Positions 7,613-10,419 of a DNA stretch of 10,419 nt are shown piece by piece (positions within the stretch are counted from its first letter, which is position 1; every line of letters begins with the position of its first letter). Under the pieces are notes generated by a model. It made no database searches. It was not told the DNA's origin and worked only from the letters and a program-made list of their open reading frames with translations. The position numbers and the translations under genes are program-made. The stretch comes from Anaerolineaceae bacterium. GTDB lineage: Bacteria; Chloroflexota; Anaerolineae; Anaerolineales; Anaerolineaceae. Where the stretch lies: contig JAIOTF010000346.1 in assembly GCA_021107195.1 (NCBI GenBank), positions 1 through 10,419 of the forward strand, read 5' to 3'.

Positions 7613-8296
7613 TCATTCAGCACTGTGGATAAAAATCACTTCTTTGTAACCGAGGCTGCGGAATAACCGTTCCAGATACGCTTCAGCATTAATGTTGGCC
7701 TGGTCGAGAATCCCATCTGCTAACGCCGCTTCCAGTATCTTCTGCTCAGCCACCTGCCGCGCCTGGGTCTCCAGATTGGTATCACTTTTCCGTAGGATAC
7801 CTGTGTCCCTCTCATACACATAAGAATTTTCATTGTCCAATGTCGCCACGAACACTTCTGTCTCAGGCAGATTGACATACAATGCGCCATCTTCCAGCCA
7901 CATGTTCTGGGTTGTCATTTTTCCAAGATCAACACCTGCAATCACCACCCCATGAGCCACAAACAGCAGTTTATCGCCAAACAAAAAATCAAACTGGCCT
8001 TGTGCGATCTCAGCGGTGATCACTTTCTCCACCGAATATTGAATACACTCCAGTTTCGCCAGCGAGCGAACCTCATGAATGATGGTTACTGGATCAGGGA
8101 GAATTGTTGGTGTAGGATGCAGGAACTGTGCTACCTCTGTTTTGATCTGCGCATTTGCTTCCGTGAGCGGCGCAATTGCCGCTTCGGTTGTGTCCTGCAT
8201 AAGCTGTCGCATCAGATACGGGAGTCCAAAAAATATCCCCAATATGAGCACGATCATTGCCACCAGGATCAACCAACTCATCCCATTTCTTTTCAT
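7613..8296 (-). CDS. Membrane-anchored DUF4230 family protein
   Basis: The 227-residue protein starts with two basic residues and a hydrophobic segment (about residues 7-29), read as a single N-terminal membrane anchor with the rest outside the cytoplasm. There is no lipobox or obvious signal-peptidase site. From about residue 70 the sequence shows DUF4230 features: LECIQYSVEKVI, DKLLFVAHGVVIAGVDLGKM, LYVNLPETEVFVATLDNE, SYVYERDTGIL, then an alanine/glutamate-rich helical part ending in LERLFRSLGYKEVIF. The function of DUF4230 is not known. A short proline/threonine stretch (HPTPTILPDP, about 60-69) separates the anchor region from the domain. The start is supported by AAGGAG (8310-8305) 8 bases upstream. 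Its stop codon is 7 bases from that of the converging LipM-like gene, with no hairpin between them. Confidence 0.85.
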   Translation of the reverse strand: MKRNGMSWLILVAMIVLILGIFFGLPYLMRQLMQDTTEAAIAPLTEANAQIKTEVAQFLHPTPTILPDPVTIIHEVRSLAKLECIQYSVEKVITAEIAQGQFDFLFGDKLLFVAHGVVIAGVDLGKMTTQNMWLEDGALYVNLPETEVFVATLDNENSYVYERDTGILRKSDTNLETQARQVAEQKILEAALADGILDQANINAEAYLERLFRSLGYKEVIFIHSAE

Positions 8297-8429
8297 CCAA
8301 ATATCTCCTTAGCTAAATCCATAATTCCAGATATCCAATAATATTCTTGATTTGCAACAATGAACCCTTCATCTATGAATAAAAAGTTGCCGGTTTCTAA
8401 GCCATTACCCGTTTCTGTGTTGCACCTTC

Positions 8430-8435
8430 ATTATA
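8430..8435 (-). promoter_or_regulatory. Possible -10 element for the DUF4230 gene
   Basis: The minus strand carries a perfect TATAAT in the 227-base region between the DUF4230 and SanA-like genes, about 135 bases before the DUF4230 start. No convincing -35 lies at 16-18 bases. The remainder of this divergent intergenic region shows no gene, no tRNA-like structure and no clear terminator. Confidence 0.3.
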
Positions 8436-8508
8436 CTTTAGGTCAACAACGCGTAATCTCAATTCGAAGAACTAACAATTTCCCAATCGCTCAAAATTCT
8501 GCTCCTCA

Positions 8509-8517
8509 TGTTACAAT
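8509..8517 (+). promoter_or_regulatory. Extended -10 promoter placed for a leaderless transcript
   Basis: TGTTACAAT fits the extended -10 pattern TGnTAnnnT. It ends 6 bases before the A of the SanA-like start codon at 8524, so transcription would start at or next to that A. No Shine-Dalgarno sequence is visible in the same interval (CGGAAA). There is no clear -35, as is common for extended -10 promoters. Confidence 0.5.
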
Positions 8518-8523
8518 CGGAAA

Positions 8524-9180
8524 ATGTGGAAAAAATTACGCAAATTTATCATACGCTTGTTAAGCATGAGCGCCGTCTTGGCAATTCTGGTCTTGGGTTT
8601 TCCGGTATTGTTAACCCAAATCCTGTCGCGTTCCCGCATCTTTTCCATTGAAAACAGCCCGAGCGCACCGGTCGCCATTGTTTTTGGCGCAGGCTTGAAC
8701 TTTGATGGCAGCCCCACCGCAGTATTGCAAGACAGGGTAGCAACGGCCGCTGACCTTTACTTTGATGGCAGAGTAAAAAAACTACTTATGACTGGCGATA
8801 ACCGCTTTCTTGACTATAACGAACCCGGGGCGATGCACTCATACGCTGTGGAATTGGGCATTCCTGAAGAAGACATTGTACTGGATTTCGGCGGACGCCG
8901 CACCTACGATAGCTGCTACCGCGCTTCTGCAATCTTTGGTGTCACTGATGCGATCCTGGTAACACAACGCTATCACCTGCCGCGCGCTTTGTTTCTTTGT
9001 AACCATCTTGACATCGAATCCAGCGGCGTGGTCGCTGAAAAAACGCCCTATCCAACCCGCTCTTTATTGGCTTGGAAATCCCGTGAAGTGATTGCAACCC
9101 TGGTTGCATTTTGGGACTCCTGGATGCAATTGCCTCCACCTGTACTAGGTGAACAAGAACCCATCTTTCCTGACAAGTAA
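8524..9180 (+). CDS. SanA/YdcF-like DUF218 family protein, membrane-anchored
   Basis: The 218-residue protein has a basic start (MWKKLRK), one hydrophobic segment (about 8-32) read as a signal anchor, then a DUF218 domain. Motifs visible are IVFGAGLN (52-59), a DRVATAADLYFDGRVKKLLMTGDN run (GDN at 91-93), YNEPGAM (98-104), EEDIVLDFGGRRTYDS (115-130), TQRYHLPRA (147-155). These match the SanA branch of DUF218, whose E. coli member is linked to envelope barrier function and vancomycin sensitivity at high temperature; its biochemical activity is unproven. The domain should face the outside of the cytoplasmic membrane. The start is the first possible one in frame: a TAA lies upstream at 8473-8475, and the next ATG (codon 15) would cut into the membrane segment. 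No ribosome binding site is seen, and a -10 element directly precedes the ATG, consistent with leaderless translation. Confidence 0.86.
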   Translation: MWKKLRKFIIRLLSMSAVLAILVLGFPVLLTQILSRSRIFSIENSPSAPVAIVFGAGLNFDGSPTAVLQDRVATAADLYFDGRVKKLLMTGDNRFLDYNEPGAMHSYAVELGIPEEDIVLDFGGRRTYDSCYRASAIFGVTDAILVTQRYHLPRALFLCNHLDIESSGVVAEKTPYPTRSLLAWKSREVIATLVAFWDSWMQLPPPVLGEQEPIFPDK

Positions 9181-9203
9181 AACGTCACAAAAATTCCAGT
9201 CTT

Positions 9204-9227
9204 CCTGGTTTATTCCGATATACCAGG
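9204..9227. other. Short inverted repeat between the SanA-like and HD genes
   Basis: CCTGGT (9204-9209) and ACCAGG (9222-9227) are a perfect 6-bp inverted repeat around 12 bases. It lies 23 bases after the SanA-like stop. No T-run follows on either strand, so it is a weak terminator candidate at best; a protein-binding site is equally possible. Confidence 0.25.
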
Positions 9228-9285
9228 TACGATTCTTGCATAAGTATTCAGAGAACCAATTCAACCGTTTGGAAGATAGTTCATG

Positions 9286-9291
9286 TATAAT
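9286..9291 (+). promoter_or_regulatory. Predicted -10 element of the HD-domain gene
   Basis: A perfect TATAAT lies 30 bases before the chosen ATG at 9322. It gives a predicted start near 9298. The upstream in-frame ATG at 9283 would fall outside this transcript, which supports the later start. No good -35 is visible at the standard distance. Confidence 0.5.
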
Positions 9292-9321
9292 TTCATAAAA
9301 CGATTGACGGGAGATTTGAGT

Positions 9322-9912
9322 ATGGATCGCAACCAGGGAATGCAAATTGTCGAGGAATTCATTAAGAATCGTAAGCTTATCAACCACATGCTTTGTGTGG
9401 AATCTGCAATGCGTTGGTACGCTGAAAAGCTTGACCAGGATAGTGAAACATGGGGATTAACCGGGCTACTGCATGATTTTGATTGGGAGATACATCCGAC
9501 ATTGGAAGAGCACCCCGTAGCAGGTGCGCCAATCCTTCATGAACGAGGCGTACCAGAAGAAATTGTTGCGGCAATTTTGACCCACGCAGATCATACCGGA
9601 TACCCGCGAACCACCCTCATGCACAAAGCCCTGTATGCCTGCGATGAGATCACCGGACTGATCACCGCGGTTGCCCTGGTTCGCCCTTCCCGGTCACTCT
9701 ATGATTTGAAAGCAAAATCAGTCAAAAAGAAATGGAAAGACCGCTCATTCGCCGCCGGGGCCAACCGTGAGGAAATTAGCGCAGCCGTTGAGGAATTCAA
9801 CGTTGAACTTTGGCAGCATGTCACCAATGTTATTACGGCTATGCGCAATATCGCCCCAAATATTGATCTGACAGGCAATCTTTCCCCGGATGGCATACCA
9901 CTTGACTCGTAA
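9322..9912 (+). CDS. HD-domain metal-dependent phosphohydrolase family protein
   Basis: The chosen 196-residue form starts MDRNQGMQIVEEF. An HD domain spans about residues 18-120: NHMLCVE supplies H22, GLLHDFDWE the H51-D52 pair, LEEHPVAG H64, ILTHADHTG H88, and ALYACDEITG D108. This H...HD...H...D pattern is that of HD hydrolases that bind a metal pair, usually acting on nucleotides or other phosphoesters. The substrate cannot be inferred. Residues after ~125 form a helical tail rich in lysine and glutamate. There is no signal peptide, so it is cytosolic. The start at 9322 is preferred over the in-frame ATG at 9283 (13 codons longer), because GGGAGA (9309-9314) sits 7 bases before it and a -10 element overlaps the earlier ATG. 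The next gene begins 27 bases after its stop, suggesting an operon. Confidence 0.85.
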   Translation: MDRNQGMQIVEEFIKNRKLINHMLCVESAMRWYAEKLDQDSETWGLTGLLHDFDWEIHPTLEEHPVAGAPILHERGVPEEIVAAILTHADHTGYPRTTLMHKALYACDEITGLITAVALVRPSRSLYDLKAKSVKKKWKDRSFAAGANREEISAAVEEFNVELWQHVTNVITAMRNIAPNIDLTGNLSPDGIPLDS

Positions 9913-9939
9913 GCGATCACCTATCGCATAAGGAGATTT

Positions 9940-10419
9940 ATGGAGCTTCAAGGCAAAGGCATGATGATCTGGATTGTTTCCAGGTGTGAAAATGGCAACC
10001 CTGAGACCATTGCCAAAACAGCCCAGGCCGCCGGTTTGACTCATGTTCTTATAAAAATTGCCAATGGCACCCGTTCATTCAATATTGACTCCAATACCGG
10101 TTTCGATCTTGTTGCACCGGTGGTGCAGGCGTTGAAGACCCGCGGTATCGCCGCGTGGGGCTGGCATTATGTCTACGGTGACGCCCCCCATTCAGAAGCT
10201 GATATTGCCATTCAGCGTGTACGCGAATTGAACCTAGATGGGTATCTGATCGACGCCGAAGGAGAATACAAAGAACCCGGCAAAGACGAAGCCGCAGCAG
10301 AATTCATGACCCGCCTCAAAGCGGGTCTTCCATCCAGTACACCAGTCGGATTATCATCCTATCGTTGGCCGACCTATCACCCCAATTTTCCCTGGAAAGA
10401 ATTCCTTGAAAAATGTGAC
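9940..10419 (+). CDS. Probable TIM-barrel glycosidase-like protein, 5' part
   Basis: The first 160 codons are present and the frame is open to the window end. The start follows AAGGAG (9930-9935) after 4 bases, a short but usable spacing; ATGs at codons 8 and 9 are alternatives. Visible are MMIWIVSRCENG (8-19), THVLIKIANGTRSF (37-50 region), a VQALKTRGIAAWGWHYVYG stretch (strand-turn-strand with WGWHYVYG), LDGYLIDAEGEYKEPGK and GLSSYRWPTYHPNFPW. Alternating hydrophobic strands and helices with acidic residues at strand ends (D and E in LIDAEGEY) look like a glycoside-hydrolase TIM barrel, resembling lysozyme-like GH25-type layouts. That is inference from pattern; I do not recognise a named family. 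There is no signal peptide at the visible N-terminus, which is odd for a wall-acting enzyme. Closely follows the HD gene and is probably co-transcribed with it. Confidence 0.6.
   Translation, partial: MELQGKGMMIWIVSRCENGNPETIAKTAQAAGLTHVLIKIANGTRSFNIDSNTGFDLVAPVVQALKTRGIAAWGWHYVYGDAPHSEADIAIQRVRELNLDGYLIDAEGEYKEPGKDEAAAEFMTRLKAGLPSSTPVGLSSYRWPTYHPNFPWKEFLEKCD

Noticed and set aside
8360..8563. Small 67-residue plus-strand reading frame in the gap before the SanA-like gene
   Set aside because: It has no ribosome binding site, no recognisable similarity, and runs into the SanA-like gene in another frame.
9181..9240. Terminator for the SanA-like gene
   Set aside because: The CCTGGT/ACCAGG repeat has only 6 base pairs and no following T-run, so it is listed only as a repeat.
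9283..9321. Longer start for the HD-domain protein at 9283
   Set aside because: The ATG overlaps a perfect -10 element and has no ribosome binding site, while the ATG at 9322 has GGGAGA at 7 bases.
9145..9387. Minus-strand 80-residue reading frame across the gap between the SanA-like and HD genes
   Set aside because: It overlaps the well-supported start of the HD gene and the end of the SanA-like gene, has no recognisable domain, and no ribosome binding site.
1..10419. CRISPR array, insertion sequence, phage, tRNA or known defence system
   Set aside because: No direct-repeat/spacer pattern, transposase, terminal repeats, integrase, tRNA cloverleaf or defence-type domain arrangement is visible. 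The HD protein alone does not suggest a defence operon.

Overview
This looks like chromosomal DNA of a free-living bacterium, most likely a member of the Chloroflexota, class Anaerolineae. That assignment is inferred from the gene set: a serine hydroxymethyltransferase fused to the glycine-cleavage T-protein, a ThrRS-like N-terminus fused to a uridine-kinase-type P-loop kinase, a DUF4230 membrane-anchored protein and a SanA/YdcF-type protein. There is no marker gene to settle it. I see no phage, transposon, CRISPR, tRNA or rRNA, and no gap between genes longer than about 230 bases.

Layout. Positions 1-2382 (+) hold the 3' part of a large fused glyA-gcvT gene whose start lies outside the window. 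It ends at a strong intrinsic terminator (2389-2422). Next comes a class I-fold PLP aminotransferase of the LysN type (2465-3685, +), with its own terminator-like hairpin at 3741-3785. Facing it is the TGS/SAD-kinase fusion (3795-5525, -), with a recognisable promoter near 5596-5624. Upstream of that, on the same strand, lies a GNAT acetyltransferase gene broken by an in-frame amber codon and a frameshift (5662-6659, -). Divergent from it is a LipM/LplA-family octanoyl/lipoyl transferase (6781-7605, +), which converges with a DUF4230 gene (7613-8296, -) across only 7 bases. Then follow a SanA-like gene that appears to be leaderless (8524-9180, +), an HD-domain phosphohydrolase (9322-9912, +), and, 27 bases later, the 5' part of a probable TIM-barrel glycosidase-like gene that runs off the window (9940-10419, +).

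How the genes fit together. The fused SHMT/T-protein makes 5,10-methylene-tetrahydrofolate from serine and from glycine-derived aminomethyl groups. The LipM-like enzyme belongs to the pathway that lipoylates the glycine-cleavage H-protein. The two are in separate transcription units, so the link is functional and not operonic. The rest of the window is housekeeping or poorly characterised genes with no evident shared pathway.

Most notable observations: (1) between the SHMT and T-protein domains lies a segment that aligns with the N-terminal part of the T-protein in the same chain but has lost the catalytic aspartate region, suggesting an internal partial duplication; (2) the ThrRS-like editing domain on the kinase has lost three or more of the four expected metal/catalytic residues; (3) the GNAT gene has two independent lesions. 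I found no convincing new multi-gene defence or mobile system.
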